From positions 1-64,000 of the forward strand of contig NZ_JADILK010000013.1 in the NCBI RefSeq assembly GCF_017355165.1: 64,000 bases of DNA, in the 5' to 3' direction. This document shows positions 1-8,939 of the stretch, in pieces. The position numbers and the translations under genes were made by a program. Position 1 is the stretch's first letter. Each line of letters begins with the position of its first letter. The stretch comes from Bacillus sp. SD075. GTDB taxonomy: Bacteria; Bacillota; Bacilli; Bacillales; DSM-1321. The notes beneath the pieces are model-generated. The model ran no database searches. It was not told where the DNA came from and was given only the letters and a program-made list of their open reading frames with translations.

Positions 1-46
1 AGCTGCCTTAAGACAGCTCTTTGGATAAATCTTTCGCCTGCTATAC

Positions 47-919
47 TTACTTTTTCATAACGGGGATCCATATTTCACTTCTGAATGTTGGAGAGGTTAT
101 ATCTTTATTTTCATTCCAAAGGATTTCTGGCCCTTCTCTTTGTTCATAGTTAGAGGATGGAAACCATTCGGAATAAATACGTCCCCATACATTTTGCAAT
201 GTTTCAGGAAAGGTCCCGACTGCTTCGAATACAGCCCATGTAGACGCATCAACTTTCAACTGAGTTAAATTATCTGGACATTCCCTCGTTGTGGCTACGC
301 CGATATAATGATCAAGTTCCCCTTTTTCCTCCATCCGTCCTTCGGAAAAGTTCACGGATGCACTAAGCATCCCTAATGGCTCGACATTCGATAGGTTTTT
401 AAGTTCATTTATCATTTTCCCATCTAAACTTTTCCACATAGATGCAATCTCTGGATTAACCCCGTTAAAAATGATGGGAACTCTTTTTTTTATTCCAATT
501 ATGTGAAATGCCTCTTTTTCTTCAATTCGATAGTTCAATTCACTGCCTCCTTTAATGGATAATTGGAAGGACATCGGTGGATAGGCTTTAAGTGAATGGC
601 CATTACTTCTTGCTTCTGATGGTGTGAGGCCATGCAAATGTTGAAACGCCCTTGCAAAAGAGTCAGGTGAGCTGTACCCGTACTTTATCGCTATATCAAT
701 GACCTTCATGTTGTCATCTTTTAGCTCAAACGCTGCAAGTGTAAGTCGCCTTCGGCGGATATACTCGGAAAGTGAAATACCTGCAAGGAAGGAAAACATC
801 CTTTTAAAATGATATTCCGAGCAATAAGCTAGCCTTGCAACTTCTTTAAAGTCAATTTCATTCGTAAGATTCTCTTCAATGAATTTAATGGCACCATTCA
901 TATTTTTTAGCAAATCCAT
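47..919 (-). CDS. AraC-family transcriptional regulator with GyrI-like effector domain
   Basis: A 290-residue DNA-binding regulator. Residues 1-105 hold two helix-turn-helix motifs of the AraC/XylS type ([19 protein letters not shown] and a second helix pair ending in [13 protein letters not shown]). Residues about 125-288 look like the GyrI/Bacterial transcription activator effector-binding fold, ending EIWIPV. Family members such as Rob or BltR-like proteins sense small hydrophobic molecules, but the ligand here is unknown. The ATG follows a TAAGGAGGT ribosome binding site. It appears monocistronic, and no target gene is evident next to it. Confidence 0.9.
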   Translation of the reverse strand: MDLLKNMNGAIKFIEENLTNEIDFKEVARLAYCSEYHFKRMFSFLAGISLSEYIRRRRLTLAAFELKDDNMKVIDIAIKYGYSSPDSFARAFQHLHGLTPSEARSNGHSLKAYPPMSFQLSIKGGSELNYRIEEKEAFHIIGIKKRVPIIFNGVNPEIASMWKSLDGKMINELKNLSNVEPLGMLSASVNFSEGRMEEKGELDHYIGVATTRECPDNLTQLKVDASTWAVFEAVGTFPETLQNVWGRIYSEWFPSSNYEQREGPEILWNENKDITSPTFRSEIWIPVMKK

Positions 920-1026
920 TCAATGACCTCCTTATATCAAAAGAATAGCAGGAATTGAAACGAATCATCCGACATTCTGTGCACAATTATGCAGGGTCTA
1001 ATCCCATTCGGAAAATAACCTTTTCG

Positions 1027-1473
1027 TTAAAATGGAGATTTACGGACTTTTTGCATAAATAGCCCTGGATTATCGATCTGATTAAAACCATATTTTTTAT
1101 ATAATGAATGTGCATCATTAGTTGCTAACATAAATCTGCGAACCCCTTCTAGTTCGGAATGGTTGGTGATAACATCCATTAACCATTTTGATAATCCTAA
1201 TTTACGATAGTCAGGTACTATAAAGACATCACAAAGATACGCATGTGTTGCTAAATCGGTTATTACCCTTGCAAATCCGACTTGTTCACTTTCTTCATTA
1301 CCTATTTCACCTTTATAAACCCCAAAACATAAGGTCGTATTTTCAATTGACTTTATTACTGTTTCCTTTGGTATTCCCTTTGACCAGTAAGCTTCTTGAT
1401 TCAAAAAATCATGTATTAAATCTACATCCAAATACTTTTTATCAGAAGAAATCGAAAATCCTTTACTATTCAT
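1027..1473 (-). CDS. GNAT family N-acetyltransferase
   Basis: A 148-residue protein of the GNAT fold, expected to transfer acetyl from acetyl-CoA to an amine. The centre has the motif-A region (DVFIVPDYRKLGLSKWLMD, residues about 82-100), where the acetyl-CoA pyrophosphate loop normally is R/Q-x-x-G-x-G/A; here it reads RKLGLS. The C-terminal ATNDAHSLYKKYGF is typical of the family's last strand and helix. The substrate cannot be told from sequence. The gene stands alone; a TTAAGGGGTG ribosome binding site precedes the ATG. Confidence 0.88.
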   Translation of the reverse strand: MNSKGFSISSDKKYLDVDLIHDFLNQEAYWSKGIPKETVIKSIENTTLCFGVYKGEIGNEESEQVGFARVITDLATHAYLCDVFIVPDYRKLGLSKWLMDVITNHSELEGVRRFMLATNDAHSLYKKYGFNQIDNPGLFMQKVRKSPF

Positions 1474-1703
1474 TTTACACCCCTTAAATATCTTTACTAT
1501 TCTGTAATTATATCAAACCACTGATATTAATCATTTGAACTAGCCTGCCAATCCAAATGATTAACTTAAATAACCGGATCCTCAGCCAAGGCACCAGTTT
1601 GTTAGCGTAAGGGACCCTTGGAAGCATTTTAATTACAACAAGTATATATAAGTAATTCGGAACAAATATTATACATGTTGCAAATTAAAAGGAGGTCGCT
1701 AAA

Positions 1704-1883
1704 ATGGACGCACAACGAGCAGAAGAAATTGCTTCTTCACCAAATATGGTTCATGTAACCTATAATGAGGAAAGTATCTACATTGAGCACGTGGATGAAC
1801 AAAATGGACTAGCTACCATCCATCCCCTTGATGATCCAAATAAAAAACAAAGTGTTTCGGTTACCAGCTTAAAAGAACAGTGA
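1704..1883 (+). CDS. sspH: H-type small acid-soluble spore protein
   Basis: A 59-residue protein beginning MDAQRAEEIASSPNMVHVTY and ending VTSLKEQ. It matches the SspH family in length and pattern: an N-terminal xxQRAxE, a central I-x-HVDE, and a final V-x-SL-x-E. Members are minor spore-core proteins made in the forespore. An AAAAGGAGGTC ribosome binding site sits 6-8 bases before the ATG, and a hairpin terminator follows at once. In B. subtilis the gene is transcribed in the forespore. I could not fit a convincing sigma-F/G promoter at the normal spacing. Confidence 0.9.
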   Translation: MDAQRAEEIASSPNMVHVTYNEESIYIEHVDEQNGLATIHPLDDPNKKQSVSVTSLKEQ

Positions 1884-2220
1884 TTTCCTCGATTCAATAA
1901 TAGACCTCCACTTTCGGGTGGTGGTTTATTATTCAATTAAATTCATTTACCATCTTCTTCAGCAATCTATCCCCTTGCCCCTATGGTTGCATAAGAAAAA
2001 GGAGCTGCTGATCAGCTCCTGGGAATGAAGTAAAACCTCTGTTGATGGTTTTGTTTTAACGTTGTTTTTTAGCTAGAAGACACCCATTCATTTTGAAAAG
2101 AGATTGATTATAATGAAGGATCCTCTTTAAACTAGAGAGCCTATTTCAACTAATCTCCGTAAAAAAATATGGTATTTTTTAAGTCAGTGTCTAAAAAGAA
2201 CAGTTGGATCCAAGGTAAAG
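1884..2220. other. Gene-free stretch with a minus-strand terminator-like hairpin
   Basis: No coding frame is supported here. Besides the sspH terminator there is a GGAGCTG-CTGAT-CAGCTCC hairpin at 2001-2019. Read on the minus strand it is followed by TTTTTCTTAT, so it could back up the terminator at 2221-2252 of the minus-strand ABC operon. The rest shows no obvious structure. Confidence 0.5.
1895..1936 (+). terminator. Rho-independent terminator of sspH
   Basis: Inverted repeat AATAATAGACCTCCAC / GTGGTGGTTTATTATT with two non-pairing positions, just after the sspH stop codon and running into T-rich sequence. Confidence 0.75.
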
Positions 2221-2252
2221 AAAAAAGCAAGCGAATCACAAAATTCGTTTGC
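2221..2252 (-). terminator. Terminator of the Fur-box ABC operon
   Basis: On the minus strand GCAAACGAAT-TTTGTG-ATTCGCTTGC is followed by TTTTTT. It lies 45 bp past the stop codon of the last gene of the operon. Confidence 0.8.
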
Positions 2253-2296
2253 CTTTTGATTTGAAGGTAACAGGTAATTGGCTGACTTTTAAAATA

Positions 2297-2821
2297 CTAT
2301 TTTAAGCGATTAATGATTAGTAAATCTTCAATCGGCATTTCGAATGCTTGATTACCAAGCTCTTGTTTTAAACGTTCATTATCTTCATACTCTTCGGGAG
2401 TGAAATCATCTGTACGTCCTTTTTTCAAGTAATCATAGAAAATTGGAGGTAAGAAGTCTTCTTTTAATAACACTTCTACTGATTCGCCATTTTCTTTTGT
2501 GAATACATATGCATAACCTGTTGGACGGTATGGGTCATATTGTGCTTTTGGATAGTTTACATCAACAGTGTACACCCCACGAGTTTTTGCACGTGTTACA
2601 AATTCAAATACATCGCGGAATCCCGGGCCACCATGACCGGAAAGAATCGAAAGATCTTTGCGGTTTGGAATTTCATCGCCGTATAATGCTTCAAAGGCTG
2701 CTTCAACCACACGGAAACCCACACCGAGTGCCATATATGCCGCATAACCATGGTATTTTTTAATATCATCGAAAGAAATCTCGATTAGATCATCACGATC
2801 ATAAATTTTAATTGTTCTCAT
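2297..2821 (-). CDS. FmdE-like protein, last gene of Fur-box ABC operon
   Basis: 174 residues resembling the FmdE family (formylmethanofuran dehydrogenase subunit E-like, PF02663). The pattern is an N-terminal HGxxxxxxLGxGFRVVEAAFEAL helix (residues 24-46), then SGHGGPGFRDVFEFV (61-75). Canonical members carry HGHxCPG with metal-binding Cys; here the first motif reads HGYAAYMALG and no Cys is present, so metal ligation must differ or be lost. It is the distal gene of a seven-gene operon, 78 bp after the preceding gene, with its own AGGAG site. The function is not known. Linkage to an iron-controlled importer suggests a role in handling the imported compound, which is inference. Confidence 0.6.
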   Translation of the reverse strand: MRTIKIYDRDDLIEISFDDIKKYHGYAAYMALGVGFRVVEAAFEALYGDEIPNRKDLSILSGHGGPGFRDVFEFVTRAKTRGVYTVDVNYPKAQYDPYRPTGYAYVFTKENGESVEVLLKEDFLPPIFYDYLKKGRTDDFTPEEYEDNERLKQELGNQAFEMPIEDLLIINRLK

Positions 2822-2899
2822 AAATTTTGTCTCCTAATTCCATTATTTAATCTTATTGATTAGTGAAGTAGTTTTATTAACTTTCTAATGCTCCAGAAA

Positions 2900-3511
2900 T
2901 TACTTGGTAATATCCCCTTTACTGATCCATTGGAACATACCCTCTAAAAAGCGTTCTGTCGCTGGCATGAAATATGAACCAAAGTGATAGTCTGGGTCTA
3001 ATGTTGTAATGATCCAAGTACCTTTTGTTGATTGCTCATCAATGTATAACACGGACCCACCATCTACGGTTGATACAAGTGTTGTTGCATGAGCTGGTGG
3101 CCAAAATACACCGTGCTGGTGCCATGTGCAATCTTCTAGCGTTATATATTCAAAGAATGGTTGTTCATCATTTTGAACACGTAATCCACTATCTGCATTT
3201 TCTTCAATCCACCACCAGAAATTCGTTGGGCGCTCCTCCCAATTTTGGTTCGGGAGCCATTCCCAAGGCTGTGGTCCAAAGGCTATAACTATTTTCCCTT
3301 CATCAGCAAAGTCACGGATTTTTTTCGCATTTTGAAGTAATAAGTTCGAGTTTAACTGTGATGGCACAATTAGTACATCGTACGGTGATAAATCTGTCTC
3401 GGCAAACTCAGGGAAGTAAATTAATTTCTCGATAAATTGCGCATATTTTGGCTCGTGGAATGTACGAAAGTGTGGTGCATGCCCACTATAAATAACTGCA
3501 ATTTTTCTCAT
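2900..3511 (-). CDS. Class I amidotransferase-fold (ThuA-like) protein, copy 2
   Basis: A 203-residue soluble protein that appears to adopt the flavodoxin-like class I glutamine amidotransferase/ThuA fold. Visible: a beta-strand MRKIAVIYSG start, the segment DLSPYDVLIVPSQ, DFADEGKIVIAFGPQPWEWLP, and a C-terminal ERFLEGMFQWI helix. The segment TDLSPYxVL...FxxxGxxVxFxG...WLP is shared with the upstream gene, so the two are tandem paralogues. I see no Cys nucleophile at the amidotransferase elbow (AFGPQ instead), so glutaminase activity is unlikely. The start codon overlaps the upstream gene's stop (TAATG), implying translational coupling. Confidence 0.6.
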   Translation of the reverse strand: MRKIAVIYSGHAPHFRTFHEPKYAQFIEKLIYFPEFAETDLSPYDVLIVPSQLNSNLLLQNAKKIRDFADEGKIVIAFGPQPWEWLPNQNWEERPTNFWWWIEENADSGLRVQNDEQPFFEYITLEDCTWHQHGVFWPPAHATTLVSTVDGGSVLYIDEQSTKGTWIITTLDPDYHFGSYFMPATERFLEGMFQWISKGDITK

Positions 3512-4125
3512 TATGCTTCCTCCTGTGCAACTTCTTGCTCAAGTAGTGCCACCATTTGAATTCTAATTTTACCTGTTGTTTTACTATCGCTCTTATAACC
3601 TAATAAACTACGTCCAGAGTGAACAATAACCGTACCATTTGTTGTATGACGATCAATGTACGTAATGACCTTTCCATCTGTAAACGTCAAACAAACTTCC
3701 GCGTCTTTTGGAGCGCGGTAATAGCCGCGTGCAAAGAATCCTGCAATGCCTTTGTTATATACCATATCTTCTACTGCCACACCCTCAAATAGTGGTGCAC
3801 CGGGAACTGGTTGTACATAATAATCTTTATAACTATTAATTTTCGTTGGCATCATCAATGAACAGCCTGGTAACCAATCGCGGAATAAGTGTCCACAAAA
3901 AACCACTACATTTCCATTATTCAAAAAATCAGAAATAACCTCTTTATGATTTAATAGGTATTCTTGATCAACAAATTCCGTTATATATAAAACGTTATAC
4001 GGAGATAAATCTGTCGTCTCTAGCTCATATTCATCAATTACGGTTACGTTCAATGAGTTTTCCGCTGGCTCTTTTAGGCTAAATGCATGAGACGGGTTCA
4101 ATTCTAGAATGTTTAGTTGACTCAT
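3511..4125 (-). CDS. Class I amidotransferase-fold (ThuA-like) protein, copy 1
   Basis: A 204-residue paralogue of the next gene downstream: TTDLSPYNVLYITEF, then FLNNGNVVVFCGHLFRDWLPG. Here the elbow reads VVFCGH, so a Cys and a following His are present where the sister protein has FGPQ. Whether this Cys is catalytic cannot be decided by eye. The N-terminal 47 bp overlap the end of the ATPase gene. The ATG has an AGGAGGAAAAATAA leader. Its position inside a Fur-box importer operon suggests modification or release of the imported ligand, by inference only. Confidence 0.6.
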   Translation of the reverse strand: MSQLNILELNPSHAFSLKEPAENSLNVTVIDEYELETTDLSPYNVLYITEFVDQEYLLNHKEVISDFLNNGNVVVFCGHLFRDWLPGCSLMMPTKINSYKDYYVQPVPGAPLFEGVAVEDMVYNKGIAGFFARGYYRAPKDAEVCLTFTDGKVITYIDRHTTNGTVIVHSGRSLLGYKSDSKTTGKIRIQMVALLEQEVAQEEA

Positions 4126-4864
4126 TTATTTTTCCTCCTACTATAGATTTTTTTCTTTTTTCGAAATACAGGCAAGCTTCCAGAAGATTTTTTGTGTAAG
4201 CGTGCTGAGGATTTTTCAATACCTCTACAGCCGTTCCGCTTTCAACAATGGTTCCCTTCTCTAACACCAAAACTCGGTCTGCTACATCTTCAATAGCTTG
4301 AATGCGATGCGTGATGTATATAACACTCATATGGTAAGAGCTTTGAAATTTTTTTAGCAATTCAATAATCGTTCTTTCCGTTTGTGGATCTAACGCAGAT
4401 GTTATTTCATCGGCAATTAATAGACGCGGGTTACATAGTAATGCGCGAATAATGGCCATACGCTGCTTTTGTCCGCCAGAGCATTGGCTCGGCTTATTTT
4501 TCAGAAGCTCAAGTGGCAATTCTGCATGGTTCATCACCGAAGTAATTTTCTTTAATGCTGATTTCCTTGAATATTTTTGTAATAAAAGCGGCTCCATTAA
4601 GCTTTGTTCCATTGACCAGAATGGGTTGAAGGATCGGTCTGGATTTTGATAAACATATTGGGTGCAGTTAATCGAGTTTTCTGTCCAGCACAACTCGCCT
4701 TTACACGGTTCATTCAATCCAATTAATAGCTCAGCAATCGTAGACTTGCCAGAACCCGACTCACCAAGTAAACAAATAAATTCTTCTCTTCCTACAAAAA
4801 AATTCACATCATCTAACACAACATTATTTCCGAACTTTTTACATAAATTGCGAACCTCGAGCAT
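4079..4864 (-). CDS. Peptide/nickel-type ABC transporter ATPase (DppF/NikE-like)
   Basis: A 261-residue cytoplasmic ABC ATPase. Walker A GESGSGKST (34-42), Q-loop Q73 (VYQNPDRSFNP, a feature of the oligopeptide/nickel ATPases), signature CSGGQKQR (128-135), Walker B LLIADE (148-153) and H-loop H186 are all intact. The frame is open 63 bases further upstream, but the ATG at 4864 has a GAGGAGGT site and gives the normal family N-terminus MLEVRNLCKKF. It overlaps the fused permease-ATPase gene by 26 bp and the next gene by 47 bp, so the operon is tightly coupled. Confidence 0.9.
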   Translation of the reverse strand: MLEVRNLCKKFGNNVVLDDVNFFVGREEFICLLGESGSGKSTIAELLIGLNEPCKGELCWTENSINCTQYVYQNPDRSFNPFWSMEQSLMEPLLLQKYSRKSALKKITSVMNHAELPLELLKNKPSQCSGGQKQRMAIIRALLCNPRLLIADEITSALDPQTERTIIELLKKFQSSYHMSVIYITHRIQAIEDVADRVLVLEKGTIVESGTAVEVLKNPQHAYTKNLLEACLYFEKRKKSIVGGKINESTKHSRIEPVSCI

Positions 4865-6353
4865 TGAATAATACCTCCTCTTCCACATGCCCATCCACGA
4901 TTGATAGCGTACGGTCTGAAATGGCATAGGCTACGTCCATATCATGCGTTATAAATAATAAGCTAATATTGTAGGCTCTCACTTTTTCCTCAAGCAACAG
5001 GACAATTTCTTTCTTTAAAATCGGATCAAGTGCACTCGTACATTCATCCGCAATAATAAATTTCGGCTTATTGGCGAAAGCCAATGCAATTAACGCCCTA
5101 CTTAGCATCCCGCCCGAACATTCATGCGGATACTTTTCTAAAATATTTTTAGGCAGCGATACTTCTTCCACAGCTGCAACTGACTGCTCCATCGTTATCC
5201 CAATTTCTAAGAACTGATCCTTTAGTTTTAATAATGGGTTAAATGCTGAACGGGCATCTTGATAAATATAAGCACATGTTTTCCAGTAACAATTATCGGC
5301 AAAGCGTGGATTTCTGACAGATTGTCCGTCATATTGGATATCTCCTGACCATGCATCAGGTGGTAATAATCCGTACATCGCACGAGCTAAAGTCGTTTTG
5401 CCTGAGCCTGACGGACCAATCAAGCTCACAATTTCCCCGCTTTTAATTTGGAAAGAAACATCCGACACAACCTTTTTCTTCTCAAAGGCAATATTGACAT
5501 GATAGGCGACTAAATCATCTACCTCATTCTGAATCGTATCAATTGTTACCTTTTTCAGTTTTGACGGTTTCTTCGTTTTTTCCTCAAGTAAAAACGCTAA
5601 GCTCATTGTTAAAATAGTAAGGAATAGCACTGGAGGGATAACAATCCAAGTCCAGCTTGAGTTCAAGAAAATAGAGCGCTGTGAAAATGCTTCATTTAAC
5701 ATGCTTCCCCATGAAATAAAATTCGGGTCACCAAGTCCTAAAAATGCTAGTCCCGCTTCCGTCAATATCGCTGACTTAAAGGTTAATATAAATTTCGTCT
5801 TCACTATTGGTCGTAAATGAGGCAATATGTGTGCACGTAAAATATATAAGGAATTACCACCGAATAATTGGGATGATTTTACAAATTCTCTCTCCTTCAA
5901 TGTAAGGACAGCCGAACGTACTATACGCATATACGAAGGCCATGACAGCAAACTTAATATAATGACAAGCTGTGCCATACCGCCACCCGTGAACGATATA
6001 ATGATTAAGATTAATAGCAAATTAGGCAGTACTAATAAAACGTTCGCCACGCCATTAATGACTTTATCTAATATAGGAAAATACCCTGCTAATAAACCTA
6101 GTACGACAACTAAAATTGTCGAGCAGGTAGCAATGCATAACCCAATTAAAATACTAGTGCGTGTCCCATAGATTAATTGACTTAAAATATCCTGTCCTAA
6201 ACTATTTGTTCCAAGCCAGTGATTAGCCGATGGGCTTAAAAAGGAAGCGGCATCAAATGAAAAGGGATCATACGGAACAAAAAATGGACTAATAAAAGCT
6301 ACTATAAATAACATGCCAATTACTATAATGGGTAGCTTATAGACCTTATTCAT
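4839..6353 (-). CDS. Fused DppC/NikC-type permease and ABC ATPase
   Basis: 504 residues carrying two transporter parts in one chain. Residues 1-258 are a DppC/NikC-like permease: WLGTNSLGQDILSQLIYGTR after the first helix, and the EAA-type loop EAGLAFLGLGDPNFISWG at 199-216. After a linker (260-285) residues 286-504 are an ATPase with Walker A GPSGSGKTT (313-321), Q365, signature CSGGMLSR (412-419), Walker B FIIADE (432-437) and H470. These parts are usually separate genes (DppC and DppD). Walker B is followed by CTSALDP rather than PTxALD. The ATG at 6353 has a GGAGGAAA site. It overlaps its neighbours by 8 and 26 bp. Confidence 0.88.
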   Translation of the reverse strand: MNKVYKLPIIVIGMLFIVAFISPFFVPYDPFSFDAASFLSPSANHWLGTNSLGQDILSQLIYGTRTSILIGLCIATCSTILVVVLGLLAGYFPILDKVINGVANVLLVLPNLLLILIIISFTGGGMAQLVIILSLLSWPSYMRIVRSAVLTLKEREFVKSSQLFGGNSLYILRAHILPHLRPIVKTKFILTFKSAILTEAGLAFLGLGDPNFISWGSMLNEAFSQRSIFLNSSWTWIVIPPVLFLTILTMSLAFLLEEKTKKPSKLKKVTIDTIQNEVDDLVAYHVNIAFEKKKVVSDVSFQIKSGEIVSLIGPSGSGKTTLARAMYGLLPPDAWSGDIQYDGQSVRNPRFADNCYWKTCAYIYQDARSAFNPLLKLKDQFLEIGITMEQSVAAVEEVSLPKNILEKYPHECSGGMLSRALIALAFANKPKFIIADECTSALDPILKKEIVLLLEEKVRAYNISLLFITHDMDVAYAISDRTLSIVDGHVEEEVLFNARGSQFM

Positions 6354-7326
6354 TTTTATTTCCTCCCTTAACACGCGGGTCTAGCTTCGGATATAGGAAA
6401 TCTGCAAAAGCATTGAAAAACAGTATGATTGCTGAAAACACAAAAAACAGTCCATGCATTAACGGATAGTCCCTTGATAACACTGCCTCTTTTAACAGCT
6501 TTCCTATCCCGGGATAAGAAAACAACGTTTCTACAAAAATAGCGCCAGTAAATAGTGTACCTATACGAATCATCATTAATGTAAAAATCGGCAGTAGTGC
6601 ATTTTTAAAAATATGGCGATACACTAAGCGATTCCGTTTAATCCCTTTCATTTTCGCAAATTCAATAAATGGTGAAGAAATGACTTGAATCGTTTCATTT
6701 CTTACTAATAAGTATGTACTTGAAATACTTACGATCGTTAATGTGATAATCGGTAGCGCAGCATGCTGAGCATAGTCGCCAAAGACCGTCCACCACGAAT
6801 CCGAGCTTAAAAATGGTTCACTCGCACCGCTTATAGGCAGCATACCTAAATAAACAGCAAATACTAATAATAAAATCATTCCCAATAAAAATTCAGGTAA
6901 TGCCCCCACCGCCATCATAGTCAGCATGAAGCGTCGATCACCACGTTTAAAATGGAACCAACCTGACCATAAACCAAAAAGTATTCCGATGATCAATGAA
7001 AGACTTGTTGAAATCCCTACAATCCATAATGTGTACGGTAAATGATTTAATACAATATCAGTAACTGGCTCCTTATAAGAAAACGAATAGCCGAAATCTA
7101 AATGTAGGAGCCCTCCTAGATAATCGATAAATTGATCACCTAATGAAACATCCAAGTTGTAATATTCAATCATGGAAGCCTTTTGTGCTTCGGTTAGCAT
7201 CGGCCCACTATCCAGGCCATCTAAATACTCAATAGGCCCCCCCGGCATAAGTCGGGGGAGAAAGAAATTGAGTAATAATAAGATGACGAATACTGATCCG
7301 TATAGCGTCAATATTTTTTTAATCAT
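6346..7326 (-). CDS. Peptide/nickel-type ABC transporter permease (DppB/NikB-like)
   Basis: A 326-residue integral membrane permease with about six helices. It has the family's N-terminal pattern FFLPRLMPGGPIEYLDGL and a C-terminal loop HIFKNALLPIFTLMMIRIG followed by GAIFVETLFSYPGIGKLL, the EAA-like ATPase contact region of DppB. It should pair with the permease half of the downstream fused protein. Its ATG overlaps the stop of the lipoprotein gene (ATGA), and its end overlaps the next start by 8 bp. Confidence 0.92.
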   Translation of the reverse strand: MIKKILTLYGSVFVILLLLNFFLPRLMPGGPIEYLDGLDSGPMLTEAQKASMIEYYNLDVSLGDQFIDYLGGLLHLDFGYSFSYKEPVTDIVLNHLPYTLWIVGISTSLSLIIGILFGLWSGWFHFKRGDRRFMLTMMAVGALPEFLLGMILLLVFAVYLGMLPISGASEPFLSSDSWWTVFGDYAQHAALPIITLTIVSISSTYLLVRNETIQVISSPFIEFAKMKGIKRNRLVYRHIFKNALLPIFTLMMIRIGTLFTGAIFVETLFSYPGIGKLLKEAVLSRDYPLMHGLFFVFSAIILFFNAFADFLYPKLDPRVKGGNKNE

Positions 7327-8906
7327 TTGTAATCTACAAATACTGCTTTGTTATCAGTTAATGGAATACCATCTGCAATACCACCATAGGTATTATACCA
7401 ACCAGCAAATACGCTTGAATCATATACGTAGTAGAATGGACGGTGGTATAACACAAGTGTTGGTAACTCTTCTGCTAAAATATCTTGCATTTCATCAACT
7501 GTTGCTTTACGTTCTGCTTCATTTCCTTGCTTTAATTGAAGACTTGCAAGCTCCTGGAACTCTTCGTTATCGAATACGCCTTTACCAGCTAGAGAGTTAC
7601 TAGCTTGACCGCTAAACCATAAACGTAAGAAGTCTGGGTCACCGCTTAATCCGATATGCCCTGTAATTGTCATATCATAGTTCCCTTCAGCCATGGCCGT
7701 TGAGAATGTTGCTGAGTCGACTGTTTGAATATCAAGTTTAATCCCAACATCAGCAAGCATTGATTTCATTAATTCAGCTTCTTGGGAAGTTGAAGAAACC
7801 AGTACGCTTAAATCTAAATCTTCACGAATGCCTGCATCATTTTTCTCGTAACCAAGCTTATCCAGGATGGCATTTGCTTGTTCAACATTGTAATCATATT
7901 GTTTCACGTCTTCTTTATACCAAGTGGAATCTGGCGGAATAACACCTCCACTACCAACCATTACTTCTGAGTTACCCGTTAATTTTTCAGCAATTGAAGC
8001 ACGATCTAATGCATAAGCAATCGCTTGACGAAGATTTTTATCACTTAATTGTTTGTTTTCTAAGTTGAATACGATACGAACGGCGCTACCAGTAGGTTCG
8101 CTTTTCAGAACGTCATAACCTAATCCTTCAAGCTGTTGCACTTCTTTATAGTTGAATGTCATACCGCCATCAATTTCTTTGTTTTGTAAAGATAACATAC
8201 GGTTTTCAGCTGCTAAATATTGAACTTCATCCACTGTCACGTCACCTTTAAAGTAGTTTTCGTTTTTCACAAATTTATAATTCCCTGTTGCTGAATCATA
8301 GCTATCAAGTGTAAATGGGCCTGAGCCAAGTAAAGCTTCATCCTCTTGATACTCTAATGGTTGTTCGACATTTGACCAGATATGTTCTGGAATGATCGGT
8401 AACATGCCAGCAATTTCAGAAATGAACGGAACATACGGCTCTGCCAGAGTGATTTTCACTTCATAGTCAGAAATTTTTTCTGCTGAAGCGACTTTTGTCA
8501 TATCTGCATTCCATTGAAAAGTATTTTCTTTAAAATAGTTATAGGAGAATACAACATCATCTGCCGTTAACGATTCTCCGTCATGGAATGTCACATCTTT
8601 TTCCAATGTAAATGTATATTCTAAATGATCTTCTGATACTTCCCAAGATGATGCTAACCAAGGAATTACCCCAGTATCATCCTTCCAGGTTAACGTATCA
8701 AATAAAAATGAGTTACGTAAAAATCCACCCGGACCACTTGTACCAAATGTAAACGGTGATGGGAACCCACTGTTTTGCCACCCGATTTTCACAATTTTCT
8801 TACCAGCTAATTCAGATTTTGAAGTACTTGAAGATGACTCATTTGATTGTGAGCATCCGCTTACAATTAAAAGTACAGCAACGAATAAAAATAATATTTT
8901 CTTCAA
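7323..8906 (-). CDS. Extracellular solute-binding lipoprotein, family 5
   Basis: 527 residues. A signal peptide ends in the lipobox LIVSGCSQ, so it should be a membrane-anchored lipoprotein on the outer face. The body is a family-5 (DppA/OppA/NikA) binding protein: FDTLTWKDDTGVIPWLASSWEVSED, then VTFHDGESLTADDVVFSYNY. The start is TTG with a GGGGAG site 8 bases upstream. It is the first gene of the operon, with a perfect Fur box 34 bp before it. Family members carry peptides, nickel chelates, heme or opine metallophores. The Fur box favours an iron-related ligand, which is inference. Confidence 0.92.
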   Translation of the reverse strand: MKKILFLFVAVLLIVSGCSQSNESSSSTSKSELAGKKIVKIGWQNSGFPSPFTFGTSGPGGFLRNSFLFDTLTWKDDTGVIPWLASSWEVSEDHLEYTFTLEKDVTFHDGESLTADDVVFSYNYFKENTFQWNADMTKVASAEKISDYEVKITLAEPYVPFISEIAGMLPIIPEHIWSNVEQPLEYQEDEALLGSGPFTLDSYDSATGNYKFVKNENYFKGDVTVDEVQYLAAENRMLSLQNKEIDGGMTFNYKEVQQLEGLGYDVLKSEPTGSAVRIVFNLENKQLSDKNLRQAIAYALDRASIAEKLTGNSEVMVGSGGVIPPDSTWYKEDVKQYDYNVEQANAILDKLGYEKNDAGIREDLDLSVLVSSTSQEAELMKSMLADVGIKLDIQTVDSATFSTAMAEGNYDMTITGHIGLSGDPDFLRLWFSGQASNSLAGKGVFDNEEFQELASLQLKQGNEAERKATVDEMQDILAEELPTLVLYHRPFYYVYDSSVFAGWYNTYGGIADGIPLTDNKAVFVDYK

Positions 8907-8939
8907 AATGATTACTCCCCTTTTTACCCCTACTGAGAT

